A stretch of DNA of 64,000 bases from Pararobbsia silviterrae (GTDB lineage Bacteria; Pseudomonadota; Gammaproteobacteria; Burkholderiales; Burkholderiaceae), in NCBI RefSeq assembly GCF_003628125.1, contig NZ_RBZU01000005.1, forward strand, positions 412,032 to 476,031. The letters run 5' to 3'. Both the position numbers and the translations under genes were made by a program. Below, in pieces: positions 18,657-28,121 of this stretch. Below the pieces are notes generated by a model. That model was not told the origin of the DNA. It did no database searches and saw nothing but the letters and a program-made list of their open reading frames with translations. Position 1 is the stretch's first letter. Each line of letters opens with the position of its first letter.

Positions 18657-20297
18657 GTGATCCAGACCGACGCCACCTTGACCGCCGCCCCGCATGGCAT
18701 GGCCCATGTGCTGATGCTCGACGACGATGCCGGCCTGCTCGAACTCGCCCGGCGCATCCTCGCGCGTGCCGGACATCGGGTCAGCGCGGTCGCCGACTCC
18801 GACTCGGCCTATGCGATCGTGCGAGACGATCGGCCCGATCTGCTGCTGATCGACTATCAGCTCGGCGGCCCCGAGACCGGGCTCGAGTTCTTCCGCCGCG
18901 TCGTCGATCATCTGCGCCCGATGCCGGCCATCCTGCTGACCGGATTCACGGACGAGTCGCGCGTGATCGAAGCGTTGCGCGCGGGGGTCGCCGATGTCGT
19001 ACCGAAGACCGGTGCGTTTCTCGACTATCTGCCCGAAGCCGTCGCGCGCGTGCTCGACCAGACGCGCCTGCGCGAGGCGCTCGCCCAGGCCGAACTGCTG
19101 CGCGCGCGCGAGGACGAGCGCGAACGGCTGCTCGCCTCGGAGCAGGTTGCGCGCCATGCGGCCGAGGAGGCCAATCGCGCGAAGGATCGGTTTCTCGCAA
19201 TGCTCTCGCATGAACTCCGCACGCCGCTATCGCCCGTGCTCGCGACCGCGACGATGCTCGAACGCATCGAGGGCTTGCCCGAACATGTGCGCGCGGATGT
19301 GCGGCTCATCAAACGCAATATCGAACTCGAAGCACGGCTCATCGACGATCTGCTCGACCTCACGCGCGTCGCGAACGGCAAGCTGCTGCTCGCGCTCGAA
19401 TCCGTCGACGTTCATGAAACGATCGGCGACGTGCTCGCGCTGTTTCGCGACGAGATCGACCGCAAGTGTCTGACCGTGACGACCGACTTCGCCGCGCGCC
19501 GTCACTGGGTCACGGCCGATCGCGCGCGGCTTCAGCAGATGCTCTGGAATCTGTTGCGCAATGCGGCCAAGTTCACGCCCGAGGCGGGCGCGGTGACGTT
19601 GCGCACACGCGAGGCCGCGCCGTCGGCGCGCGGCGAGGCCATCGAGATCGAAGTCGAGGACACGGGCATCGGGATCGAGCCCGAACGCCTGCCGAAGTTG
19701 TTCAACGCGTTCGAGCAGGGCTCGGACGCCATCTCGCGCACGTTTGGCGGTCTCGGGCTTGGCCTCGCGATCACGCGCGCGCTTGCGGATGCGCACGGCG
19801 GCCGCGTCGTCGCGTTCAGCGAAGGCACGGGGCGCGGCGCGCGCTTCACGCTGAGACTGCCGCTCGCGCCGGAGCCCCTGACCATGCATCACACCGACGA
19901 CGACCCCGCACAGGCCTCAACCCGTACGCTGCAGATTCTGTTGATCGAGGATCACGAAGACACCGCCGAAGTCATGACGCGATTGCTCGAGAGCTACGGT
20001 CACGACGTGGAGACGTTCGGCCGGCTCGATGACGCACGCGCCGCCTGTGAACGTCGCACGTTCGATCTCGTGATCAGCGACCTCGGCTTGCCCGACGGCA
20101 GCGGGATCGATTTCATTCGCGCGTACCGTTCGCGTTCCGACGCGCCGGCGGCCGCGCTGACGGGTTACGGCATGGACGACGATATCCAGCGCTGTCTCGA
20201 CGCGGGGTTTTCCGCGCACCTGACCAAGCCCGTGAGCATCCAGCAACTTGAACAGTTGCTCGCGGATGCCGCGCTCAGCGCCGCGGCGCGCGGTTGA
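18657..20297 (+). CDS. REC-HisKA-HATPase-REC hybrid histidine kinase
   Basis: A 546-residue soluble hybrid kinase. The first receiver has Asp66 (LLIDYQLG), followed by a coiled linker and HisKA with LSHELRTP (His185). The HATPase contains FGGLGLGL, and the C-terminal receiver has Asp475 (VISDLGLPDG). It is the paralogue of the protein at 6325 but lacks the PAS domain. GTG 18657 is the first possible start; ATG 18699 (MAHVLMLDDD) is an alternative that leaves the receiver intact. It ends the second kinase-regulator-hybrid trio. The sequence AALTGYGMDDD near the end is almost shared with the paralogue. Confidence 0.9.
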   Translation: MIQTDATLTAAPHGMAHVLMLDDDAGLLELARRILARAGHRVSAVADSDSAYAIVRDDRPDLLLIDYQLGGPETGLEFFRRVVDHLRPMPAILLTGFTDESRVIEALRAGVADVVPKTGAFLDYLPEAVARVLDQTRLREALAQAELLRAREDERERLLASEQVARHAAEEANRAKDRFLAMLSHELRTPLSPVLATATMLERIEGLPEHVRADVRLIKRNIELEARLIDDLLDLTRVANGKLLLALESVDVHETIGDVLALFRDEIDRKCLTVTTDFAARRHWVTADRARLQQMLWNLLRNAAKFTPEAGAVTLRTREAAPSARGEAIEIEVEDTGIGIEPERLPKLFNAFEQGSDAISRTFGGLGLGLAITRALADAHGGRVVAFSEGTGRGARFTLRLPLAPEPLTMHHTDDDPAQASTRTLQILLIEDHEDTAEVMTRLLESYGHDVETFGRLDDARAACERRTFDLVISDLGLPDGSGIDFIRAYRSRSDAPAAALTGYGMDDDIQRCLDAGFSAHLTKPVSIQQLEQLLADAALSAAARG

Positions 20298-20320
20298 GGG
20301 ATGCGCGGCCGATCACTGAG

Positions 20321-20359
20321 GCTGAGACCCGCAGCTGAGACCCGTGGCTGAAAAGCGCG
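20321..20359. repeat. 13-bp tandem array, 3 units
   Basis: GCTGAGACCCGCA, GCTGAGACCCGTG and GCTGAAAAGCGCG in succession, between the convergent hybrid kinase and mscL genes. They are flanked by two direct copies of GCGCGGCCGAT. Confidence 0.6.
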
Positions 20360-20370
20360 GCCGATAACCG

Positions 20371-20814
20371 TTACGGACGCGATTTGAGGCTGTCGCGAAT
20401 CTCGCGCAGCAGCAGCACGTCTTCGGTCGGCGCGGCCGGTGCGGCGGCCGCGGCCGGTGCGGGTTCGCGCAGCTTGTTGATGAACTTCACCATCAGAAAA
20501 ATAATGAACGCGAGGATGATGAAGTTGATGACGACGGTGATGAAGCTGCCGTAGCCGAGCGCGGCGATACCGGCGGCCTGAAGATCCTTGTACGAGTCCG
20601 GGTTGCCCTTGAAGGTCGCGGGGATCTCGCCGAGCCGGACAAACTTGTTCGAGAAATCGAGACCGCCGGTCACGACGCCGACGATCGGCATGATCAGGTC
20701 CTTGACGACCGAGTTCACGATGCCCGAGAACGCGCCGCCGATAATCACGCCGACCGCGAGATCCATGACGTTGCCCTTGATCGCAAAGCTCTTGAACTCC
20801 TCCAGCATGCTCAT
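20371..20814 (-). CDS. mscL: Large-conductance mechanosensitive channel MscL
   Basis: A 147-residue pentameric inner-membrane channel that opens under high membrane tension to release solutes on osmotic downshock. The N-terminal amphipathic helix [16 protein letters not shown] is typical. TM1 ([18 protein letters not shown]) contains the gate region, TM2 is at about 78-102, and a cytoplasmic helix with LLREIRD ends the protein. An Ala/Pro linker (about 115-127) is longer than in E. coli. The start ATG 20814 has AGGGAG on the minus strand. It is divergent from the LysR gene. Confidence 0.97.
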   Translation of the reverse strand: MSMLEEFKSFAIKGNVMDLAVGVIIGGAFSGIVNSVVKDLIMPIVGVVTGGLDFSNKFVRLGEIPATFKGNPDSYKDLQAAGIAALGYGSFITVVINFIILAFIIFLMVKFINKLREPAPAAAAAPAAPTEDVLLLREIRDSLKSRP

Positions 20815-20832
20815 TCGAAACTCCCTGTGTGA

Positions 20833-20865
20833 TAAGACCGATTTAAGACCGATCAGGACCGATTC
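20833..20865. repeat. 11-bp tandem array, 3 units, upstream of mscL
   Basis: TAAGACCGATT, TAAGACCGATC and AGGACCGATTC in succession directly before the mscL ribosome site. The remaining spacer to 21154 contains nothing else recognisable except the likely LysR promoter (AT-rich GGTTATTACAAAAACTG near 21100). Confidence 0.6.
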
Positions 20866-21154
20866 CTGGCCGTTCGCCGTCGAGCGAAAACCGCCAACCT
20901 GATGTGGTGTTCAGAGTGGAGGATGCCGCGAGTCGCCCGGATAGGCAAATGGGTCTTCGCGCGGGGCGTCGCGCGCGCCCGGCTGTCGGCGCGCAGCGCA
21001 CCCGACGGTCCGCCCCGGGCCGTTCGAGCCACGCGCGCGATCCCGGATCGGCGTGGCGTCGGTCAGACGTCCGGCGGAGTCCGCTGGATAAGGCGTTGCG
21101 GGTTATTACAAAAACTGAAAAAATGCGTTACATCGATGCGAAGAGGGCACGGGG

Positions 21155-22315
21155 ATGGATACCCTGCAGAACATGCGCGTATTCATGCGCGTGGTTGAAA
21201 CGGGCAGCTTTACGGCGGCGGCGCAACTCATGGCGACGACGACCGCCCACGTCTCGCGTTCGATTTCCGACCTCGAAACCCATCTACGCACGCGTCTGCT
21301 GAACCGGACCACGCGGCGGCTCGCGCTGACCGAAGCCGGCGAGCGGTACCTGCATCGGTGCGAGCAGATCGTCGCCTACGTGGACGAGGCCGAAGCCGAG
21401 GCTCGGCATGCGCAGGCGCGCCCGGCGGGCACGCTGCGACTGCATGCGATGTCGAGCCTCGCGCGGCATTACCTGATGGCGGCGATCGCGCGCTATCACG
21501 AACGCTATCCCGAAGTCTTCGTCGATCTGACGCTGTCGCAGCGCATGCCCGATCTGCTCGAAGAGGGACTCGACGTCTCGATGATCGTCTCGTCGCAACT
21601 GCCCGATTCAGGGCTGATCTCGCAGAAACTCGGCGAATCGCGGACCGTGGTGTGCGCGTCGCCGCGCTATCTCGCGCGACGCGGCACGCCGGCGAGCGTC
21701 GCGGATCTCGCGAATCACGACTGCGTGCAACTGCAATCGGCGGCGGTCGTCTCGACGGATCGCTGGCCGTTCACGGGCCCCGAGGGCGAGCAGACCGTCA
21801 CGGTGCGCGGGCCCTTGCGCGTGAACAGCGCCGAGTCGTTGCGCATCGCACTCGAGGACGGCATGGGCATTGGGCTGCTGCCCGCGTTCACGGCGCTCGA
21901 AAGCTTGCGCGACGGCTCGCTCGTGCGCTTGTTGCCCGATTTTTCGCTGCCCGCGCTGTCGGTTTATGCGCTCTATCCGTCGCGCCAATATCTCGATGCG
22001 AAGATCCGCGCCTGGATCGAGTTGATCCGTGCCGAGGTCACCGAGGCGATGATCGCGGACGATGCCGAACTCTGCAGTCTGCCGTGCGCGCGCCCCGGCG
22101 CCATCGCCAACGCGGTCGCGGCCTATGAGGCGGCGCTCGACGGCGCGCCGCCGGGTGCGGCGGTCCGCGCGCGTTCGGGCTCGCGTCATCGTGCAGCGGC
22201 GATGGGTGCCATGATGGGGGCGACGGCGGATATGACGACCGGTACGCCGGCTGCCGCGGCCGAATCCGCGCCCCTCGAAACGGGTACGCCACAGTCGTCC
22301 GAGGCATCCGAATAG
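21155..22315 (+). CDS. LysR-family transcriptional regulator
   Basis: A 386-residue regulator. The winged helix-turn-helix lies in the first 60 residues (TGSFTAAAQLMATTTAHVSR core) and the periplasmic-binding-like effector domain at about 90-300. A long Ala-rich C-terminal tail (about 310-386) is atypical, since most LysR proteins are near 300 residues. It belongs to the subgroup with LNRTTRRLALTEAGE. Such proteins usually control a divergent or adjacent gene; here the neighbours are mscL (divergent) and glgX (same strand, 78 bp downstream), neither a standard target. The ligand is unknown. Confidence 0.9.
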   Translation: MDTLQNMRVFMRVVETGSFTAAAQLMATTTAHVSRSISDLETHLRTRLLNRTTRRLALTEAGERYLHRCEQIVAYVDEAEAEARHAQARPAGTLRLHAMSSLARHYLMAAIARYHERYPEVFVDLTLSQRMPDLLEEGLDVSMIVSSQLPDSGLISQKLGESRTVVCASPRYLARRGTPASVADLANHDCVQLQSAAVVSTDRWPFTGPEGEQTVTVRGPLRVNSAESLRIALEDGMGIGLLPAFTALESLRDGSLVRLLPDFSLPALSVYALYPSRQYLDAKIRAWIELIRAEVTEAMIADDAELCSLPCARPGAIANAVAAYEAALDGAPPGAAVRARSGSRHRAAAMGAMMGATADMTTGTPAAAAESAPLETGTPQSSEASE

Positions 22316-22393
22316 CACGCTCGCCTGCCTTGGGCACGCAATCTGCTTGATACGCGCGTATGCGGCACTTCGTCCGCGCATCGGGGCTCACCT

Positions 22394-24559
22394 ATGCCGC
22401 TGTCTACGCTCGCAGAAGGCCTGCCTTTTCCGCTCGGCGCCACGTGGGACGGCAAGGGCGTCAATTTCGCCTTGTTTTCGGCGCATGCCACGAAAGTCGA
22501 ACTTTGCTTGTTCGACCGGCACGGACGCACGGAAACGGATCGCATCGAACTGCCCGAATTTACCGATGAAGTCTGGCACGGCTACGTCGCCGATCTCGGG
22601 CCCGGCACGGTCTACGGATATCGCGTCCATGGTCCGTACGAGCCGAGCGCCGGCCATCGCTTCAATCCGAACAAGCTGTTGCTCGATCCGTACGCGAAAG
22701 CCCACGTCGGCGCGCTCAAGTGGCATCCGTCCGTGTTCGGCTACACGATCGGCCACAAGCAGGGCGATCTGTCGTTCGACAAACGCGACAGCGCGCGCCA
22801 TGTGCCCAAATGCAAGGTCGTCGATACCGCGTTCACGTGGGAGCACCCGGCGCGCGTGCGCGTCCCGTGGGACCGCACGATCGTCTACGAACTGCACGCG
22901 CGCGGCTATACGCGCGCGCATCCGCTCGTGCCGGTCAAGCAACGCGGCACGTTCGCGGGCCTGGGCCACAAGGCGGTCATCGACTATATCCGCGGCCTCG
23001 GCGTGACGACCGTCGAACTGATGCCCGTGCATTCGTTTCTCAACGACAGTCATCTGCTCGATCGCGGTCTCGCGAACTACTGGGGCTACAACACGATCGG
23101 CTTCTTCGCGAGCGATCCGCAGTTCTACTCGGACGGTAGCGTCAACGAATTCAAGCACATGGTCGACCGGATGCACGAAGCCGGCCTCGAAGTCATCCTC
23201 GACGTCGTGTACAACCACACGGCCGAAGGCAATGAGCTCGGTCCGACGCTCTCGTTCAAGGGCATCGACAACGCGTCGTACTACCGGCTCGTGCCCGACG
23301 ACCCGCGCCATTACATCAACGACACGGGCACGGGCAACACGCTGAACCTCTCGCATCCGCGCGTGCTGCAGATGGTGACCGACAGCCTGCGCTACTGGGT
23401 CACCGAAATGAACGTCGATGGTTTCCGGTTCGATCTCGCGACGATACTCGGACGCGAACCCGACGGCTTCGACGAAGGCGGCGGCTTTCTCGACAGTTGC
23501 CGACAGGACCCGATCCTGTCGAGCGTCAAGCTGATCGCCGAGCCGTGGGACTGCGGACCCGGCGGCTATCAGGTCGGCGGCTTCCCGCCCGGATGGGCCG
23601 AATGGAACGACCAGTTCCGCGATACCGTGCGCGCGTACTGGAAGGGCGACGAGGGCACGAGCGCCGATCTCGCGACGCGGCTGACCGCGTCGGGCGACAA
23701 GTTCAACCGGCGCGGCCGGCGACCCTGGGCGAGCCTCAATTTTGTCTGTGCGCATGACGGTTTCACACTCAACGATCTCGTTTCGTACAACGACAAGCAC
23801 AACGAGGCGAACGGCGAGGAGAACCGCGACGGCCACTCCGACAACAAGTCGTGGAACTGCGGCGAAGAAGGACCGACCGACAACGCCGAGGTCCGTGCGC
23901 TGCGCGAACGTCAGAAGCGCAACCTGCTCGCGACCTTGCTGCTCTCGGCCGGCACGCCGATGCTGCTTGCCGGCGACGAATTCGGCCGCACCCAGCAGGG
24001 CAACAACAACGCGTACTGCCAGGACAACGCGATCAGTTGGGTCGATTGGGCCGGCATCGACGAGGACGGCCGCGCGCTCGCCGACTTCGTACGCAAGCTC
24101 ACGACGCTGCGCGATACGCTGCCCGTGCTGCGCCGGAATCGCTTTCTGACCGGCGAATACAACGCGCGGCTCGACGTGACCGACGTCAAATGGCTCGACC
24201 CGACGGGCTCGACGCTGACGAGCGAACAATGGGGCGATGCGCAGATGCGCTGCTTCGGCATGGTCATCGATGGCCGCGCGCAGGCGAGCGGCATCGTCAA
24301 ACCCGCCTCGGATGCGACGCTGCTGCTCGTGTTCAACGCGCACCACGATGTCGTCGATTTCGTGTTGCCCGATATCCCCGGCAGCGACCAATGGACCTGT
24401 CTGATCGACACGAACGCACCCGTGCGCGACGAGTTGCCCGAATTCGACGCGGGCGATGTCTACCAGGTCACGGGGCGTTCGCTGTTGCTGTTCGCGCTCC
24501 ATGCGCGCGGCGAGACCGCACGGATCTTCCGGCGGCTCGAAGGCGCGTTGACCGAGTAG
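22394..24559 (+). CDS. glgX: Glycogen debranching enzyme GlgX
   Basis: A 721-residue GH13 isoamylase-type enzyme that removes alpha-1,6 branches from glycogen limit dextrins in the cytoplasm. An N-terminal CBM48-like domain (about 10-100) precedes the (beta/alpha)8 barrel. Catalytic residues: nucleophile Asp347 in FRFDLA, acid Glu383 in EPWD, and Asp455 in AHDG; the conserved DVVYNHT is also present. The length matches the family. ATG 22394 starts directly at the homologous MPLSTLAEG. No other glycogen genes flank it, so it is a solitary copy here. Confidence 0.95.
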   Translation: MPLSTLAEGLPFPLGATWDGKGVNFALFSAHATKVELCLFDRHGRTETDRIELPEFTDEVWHGYVADLGPGTVYGYRVHGPYEPSAGHRFNPNKLLLDPYAKAHVGALKWHPSVFGYTIGHKQGDLSFDKRDSARHVPKCKVVDTAFTWEHPARVRVPWDRTIVYELHARGYTRAHPLVPVKQRGTFAGLGHKAVIDYIRGLGVTTVELMPVHSFLNDSHLLDRGLANYWGYNTIGFFASDPQFYSDGSVNEFKHMVDRMHEAGLEVILDVVYNHTAEGNELGPTLSFKGIDNASYYRLVPDDPRHYINDTGTGNTLNLSHPRVLQMVTDSLRYWVTEMNVDGFRFDLATILGREPDGFDEGGGFLDSCRQDPILSSVKLIAEPWDCGPGGYQVGGFPPGWAEWNDQFRDTVRAYWKGDEGTSADLATRLTASGDKFNRRGRRPWASLNFVCAHDGFTLNDLVSYNDKHNEANGEENRDGHSDNKSWNCGEEGPTDNAEVRALRERQKRNLLATLLLSAGTPMLLAGDEFGRTQQGNNNAYCQDNAISWVDWAGIDEDGRALADFVRKLTTLRDTLPVLRRNRFLTGEYNARLDVTDVKWLDPTGSTLTSEQWGDAQMRCFGMVIDGRAQASGIVKPASDATLLLVFNAHHDVVDFVLPDIPGSDQWTCLIDTNAPVRDELPEFDAGDVYQVTGRSLLLFALHARGETARIFRRLEGALTE

Positions 24560-24660
24560 TGCGTGCGGTCCGAGCAAGGCCTACGGGGCGACACGCGGGC
24601 AGAGGTGAGGGCGGACGTGCGCGCATCCGGACTGATGCGCACGCGCACGCTCGCGCGCCG

Positions 24661-24687
24661 CGCATCGCGCGGGCGGCGCGCGATGCG
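24661..24687 (+). terminator. Probable terminator after glgX
   Basis: Perfect 11-bp inverted repeat CGCATCGCGCG / CGCGCGATGCG around a 5-base loop, followed by GGCGTCTTT, about 100 bp after the glgX stop. The T-tract is short. Confidence 0.5.
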
Positions 24688-24699
24688 GGCGTCTTTCGA

Positions 24700-24935
24700 C
24701 ATGATCAGATCGATCTGACCAGTTCTAACGCGATTCACGATTTGCCGAATCCGATTCCGCGATAAATCGAAAACAATCATTCGATCATTCAAACCGAATT
24801 AATCGCCTTTATTTTCGAATCGCCATGCAATCGTTAAAAGCTTTGTTCTAGAATTTCGTCAGCCGGATTCACCGCCACGCGCCATGCCGTCGACGTGGTC
24901 TGTGCGGAGACCGGGTCCACACGGGGTTCAACGAA
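24700..24935 (+). promoter_or_regulatory. AT-rich leader of the MATE gene
   Basis: Distinctly AT-rich stretch (about 24710-24850) in a GC-rich neighbourhood, with TTAAAA and TTCTAGAATT elements, immediately before the MATE gene. It probably holds that gene's promoter. Exact boxes are not assigned. Confidence 0.35.
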
Positions 24936-26288
24936 GTGAACAAGCTGAAGTTCTGGTCTGTCGCCTGGCCGATCGGCACCGAAATGGTGATGATTTACGG
25001 CGTGGCGTTTATCGATATGTTTTTTCTGAGCCGGATTTCCGACTCGGCCGCGGGCGCATTCGGCGCCATCAATCCCTTGCTGATTATTCTGGTGCTCGTG
25101 CTCAAGCTGATTGCGCAGGGCGGCGGCGTGGTCGCGGCACGGTATGTCGGCGCGGGCGATCGCAAGCGCGCGCGCGACGCCTATATGTTCATCCTGACGA
25201 CGAATATCGGGCTCGGCGCGGTGGCGGCCGGCTCGGTCTTCGCACTGCAGAACCGGATCGGCGACTGGCTCGGGCTCACGGGCGAGACGGCCGACTATGC
25301 GCGCGAGTATCTGAGTCTCTACTGGATCGTGCTGTTCGCGATGGGCTTTCGCGTCGCATACGCGGCGATCGCCGCGTCGATCGGCATGACGCGCTGGAGC
25401 ATGATGGGGTTCGCCGTCGGCAATCTGTTCGGCATCACGTTGAACTGCACGTTTGCGTTCGGCTGGTTCGGCGCGCCGCATCTCGGCGTGCACGGCGTGC
25501 TCGCGGCGGCATGCGTGAACTACATCGTCAACGTCATCGTGCTCGGATACTGCGTGCACCGGAAGATGCGCGTGCGGCTCGCGCTCAACGCGAACACCCG
25601 CGCACGCTTCCGCGAAATGCTGCGTCCCGTGCTGTCGACCGCGATTCCGATGACGCTCGAACCCGTGCTGTTCAACACGTTCCAGCTCGCGCTGACGACG
25701 ATGATCGTCCGTATGGGCACCGAATCGCTCGCGGCGCGCACGTACGCGCTGCAGATCTCGACCTGCATCATGTTCTGGTCGCTGTCGATCGGGCAGGCGA
25801 CGCAGATCCTGACCGCCAACCGGATCGGCGCGCGCGCGTTCGACCAGGCCTATTCGCGCGTGCTCGCGAGCCTGCGTTATGCGATTCTCGGCGTGCTCGT
25901 CTGGACCACGCTCGTTTATCTGAATGCGCGAACGCTCTATGGGCTGTTCACGACCGACCCCGCGGTCATCCATCTCGGCGTGCAGATCGCCGCGATCGGC
26001 TTCGTTCTCGAAATCGGCCGCTGCGCGAACGTCGTCTGTGCCGCATCGCTGGGCGCCGCGGGCGACGCGAAATTCCCCGCGTCGATGGGCATCATTTTCA
26101 ATTGGTTCGTGGGTCTGCCGCTGTGCTGGTATATCGGCGTGCATCTCGGCTACGGCTTGCTCGGCATCTGGATCGGCATGACCGTCGAGGAATGCACGCG
26201 AGGCTGCTGCAACTTCGTCCGCTGGCATCGGCGCGGCTGGATGGGCCAGCATCTGCGCCGCGATACGGGCGGCGCCACGCCCGCTTGA
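24936..26288 (+). CDS. MATE-family multidrug/cation antiporter
   Basis: A 450-residue inner-membrane protein with twelve hydrophobic segments in two related halves. It has the MATE pattern PIGTEMVM... FIDMFFLSR in helix 1-2 and the repeated equivalent PMTLEPVLFNTFQ in the second half. It should export drugs or organic cations in exchange for Na+ or H+. The start is a GTG at 24936 (protein begins MNKLKFWSV); no in-frame ATG precedes it. It is monocistronic, with an AT-rich leader upstream and a 10-bp repeat array just after the stop. The transported compound cannot be deduced. Confidence 0.9.
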   Translation: MNKLKFWSVAWPIGTEMVMIYGVAFIDMFFLSRISDSAAGAFGAINPLLIILVLVLKLIAQGGGVVAARYVGAGDRKRARDAYMFILTTNIGLGAVAAGSVFALQNRIGDWLGLTGETADYAREYLSLYWIVLFAMGFRVAYAAIAASIGMTRWSMMGFAVGNLFGITLNCTFAFGWFGAPHLGVHGVLAAACVNYIVNVIVLGYCVHRKMRVRLALNANTRARFREMLRPVLSTAIPMTLEPVLFNTFQLALTTMIVRMGTESLAARTYALQISTCIMFWSLSIGQATQILTANRIGARAFDQAYSRVLASLRYAILGVLVWTTLVYLNARTLYGLFTTDPAVIHLGVQIAAIGFVLEIGRCANVVCAASLGAAGDAKFPASMGIIFNWFVGLPLCWYIGVHLGYGLLGIWIGMTVEECTRGCCNFVRWHRRGWMGQHLRRDTGGATPA

Positions 26289-26300
26289 GCGGGGCGTCAA

Positions 26301-26350
26301 GCGAGTCCAAGCAAGTACAAGCGGGAACAAGCGGGAACAAGCGGGAATAC
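26301..26350. repeat. 10-bp tandem array, 5 units
   Basis: Five decamers from AGCGAGTCCA to AGCGGGAATA; the middle two are identical (AGCGGGAACA). The array begins 12 bp after the MATE stop and is noncoding. Confidence 0.7.
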
Positions 26351-26471
26351 GTGAACGCAAGCGGGCCCGACGGCACACAAGCGCGCGATCCGCACAATGC
26401 AAACGCCCGATGCGTCGCATGCGCCTCAGCGCGCGTGGGGGTCGGTCTTTCCTCGCGTGTGGCGTGTCGGC

Positions 26472-28121
26472 CTAGGCCGCGCGCGCCGGGCGATCGGCGT
26501 CGTACCGGCCACGCGCCGCGCCGTTCGGCAAGGCCCGCACGACCGCGCCGGCCGGCCGCGCCGCCAGCGCGGCCTCGGCGTTGATCCGGAACACCGCGAC
26601 GACTTCGCGCATCCGCACGGCCTGGTCCTGCAGCGACGAGGCCGCGGCGGCCGCCTGTTCGACAAGGGCCGCGTTCTGTTGCGTGACTTCGTCCATCTGC
26701 GTGACCGCGCGGTTGACCTGTTCGATGCCGCGGCTTTGCTCGTCGGACGCCGCCGAGATTTCGCCCATGATGTCGGTGACGCGCTGGACCGCCGACACGA
26801 TCTCGGTCATCGTCGCGCCGGCCTGAGACACGAGATCCGAACCCGTCGCGACGCGATCGACCGACTCGGTGATCAACTCGCGGATCTCTTTGGCCGCCGT
26901 CGCGCTGCGTTGCGCGAGATTGCGGACTTCACTCGCCACGACCGCGAAACCCCGGCCTTGTTCGCCCGCGCGCGCCGCTTCGACCGCCGCGTTCAACGCG
27001 AGGATATTGGTCTGGAACGCGATGCCTTCGATCGCGGCAATGATATCGGCCATCTTGCCCGAACTCTGGTGGATCTCGGTCATGGTCGTGATGACTTCGT
27101 TGACGACCGAACCGCCGCGCCGCGCGACCGACGACGCCGTATCGGCGAGCCCGCTCGCCTGGCGCGCGTTCTCCGCGTTTTGCCGGACCGTCGCCGTCAG
27201 CTGTTCCATGCTCGCGGCGGTTTCCTCGAGCGAGGCCGCCTGTTCCTCGGTGCGCTGCGAGAGATCGCGATTCCCCGCGGCGATTTGCCCCGTCGCGGAT
27301 GCGATCGATTCGGTTCCGCCGCGCACGGTGCTGACCGTCGAGATCAGACCGTCCTGCATCTTGCGCAAGCCCTCGAGCAATTGCCCCATTTCGTCATTCG
27401 AATGAATCTCGATGTCGCGCGTGAGATCGCCGGTCGCGATGGCCTCGCATTGCGATAGCGCGTCTTCGATCGGACGCGCGATCGAACGCCGTAACGAGAT
27501 CCCGCTCACGACGGCGGCGAGCGAACCCAGCACGAGACTGATCGAGCAGACCGTCAGCAAGCGGAAATACGCCGCCTGCGACGCATCGTAGTTCGCCTTC
27601 GCCGACGTGTCTTGATACTGTTCGAGCGCCGCGCCGGCGGTCGTCACAGCGCTGTAGAGCGAAGGCAGTTTCTTGAGCGTGAGGTCGGCCGCGGCGTCGC
27701 CGTCCTTGGCCTTGAGCGCCGCGATCAACGGTTTCCATCCGCTTTCGAAGTATTCGGTCCGGCGTGCGGCCATCGTGTCGGCCAGCGCCTTCTCCTCGGC
27801 CGATTGGGGCAGCGCCAGATAGGCATTCCATGCGTCGGTCGACTTCGCGACCATCTGCTCGGCGCGCTCGATCGTCGCCGGGACGTCGGGCGAATCGGGG
27901 CGCAGCACGGCGCGATCGACGATGGCGCGACCTCGAACAAGATAGGTATCCGAAACGCCGAGTTCATGCGTCGAGCGCATCGCGTTTTCGTAGGTGTCGC
28001 GCTGAGCCAGGTTCGCCGAGCGCATCCCGGCAATGCCGAGCAGGCCCGTCAGGATCAACAGGCCACCGAGTACGCCGATGGCTACAGCAAGGCGGGTCTT
28101 GATCGTCAGATTTTTCAGCAT
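26472..28121 (-). CDS. Methyl-accepting chemotaxis protein
   Basis: A 549-residue chemoreceptor. TM1 is at about 11-31. A periplasmic four-helix Tar-type ligand domain (about 33-185) carries conserved-type arginines near ARRTEYF. TM2 is at about 188-210, followed by HAMP, then the signalling coiled coil with the hairpin EGIAFQTNILALNAAVEA and typical Gln/Glu methylation heptads (QRTEEQAASLEETAASME). It controls CheA through CheW at the membrane. The C-terminus (DRPARAA) lacks the NWETF-type CheR tether. No che genes are nearby. The sensed ligand is unknown. Confidence 0.95.
   Translation of the reverse strand: MLKNLTIKTRLAVAIGVLGGLLILTGLLGIAGMRSANLAQRDTYENAMRSTHELGVSDTYLVRGRAIVDRAVLRPDSPDVPATIERAEQMVAKSTDAWNAYLALPQSAEEKALADTMAARRTEYFESGWKPLIAALKAKDGDAAADLTLKKLPSLYSAVTTAGAALEQYQDTSAKANYDASQAAYFRLLTVCSISLVLGSLAAVVSGISLRRSIARPIEDALSQCEAIATGDLTRDIEIHSNDEMGQLLEGLRKMQDGLISTVSTVRGGTESIASATGQIAAGNRDLSQRTEEQAASLEETAASMEQLTATVRQNAENARQASGLADTASSVARRGGSVVNEVITTMTEIHQSSGKMADIIAAIEGIAFQTNILALNAAVEAARAGEQGRGFAVVASEVRNLAQRSATAAKEIRELITESVDRVATGSDLVSQAGATMTEIVSAVQRVTDIMGEISAASDEQSRGIEQVNRAVTQMDEVTQQNAALVEQAAAAASSLQDQAVRMREVVAVFRINAEAALAARPAGAVVRALPNGAARGRYDADRPARAA

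Noticed and set aside
22388..24577. About 729-codon minus-strand frame opposite glgX
   Set aside because: Shadow frame; the GlgX catalytic residues are all on the plus strand.
26301..26350. Decamer repeats considered as a CRISPR array
   Set aside because: Units are contiguous without spacers and only 10 bp long; no cas genes are present.
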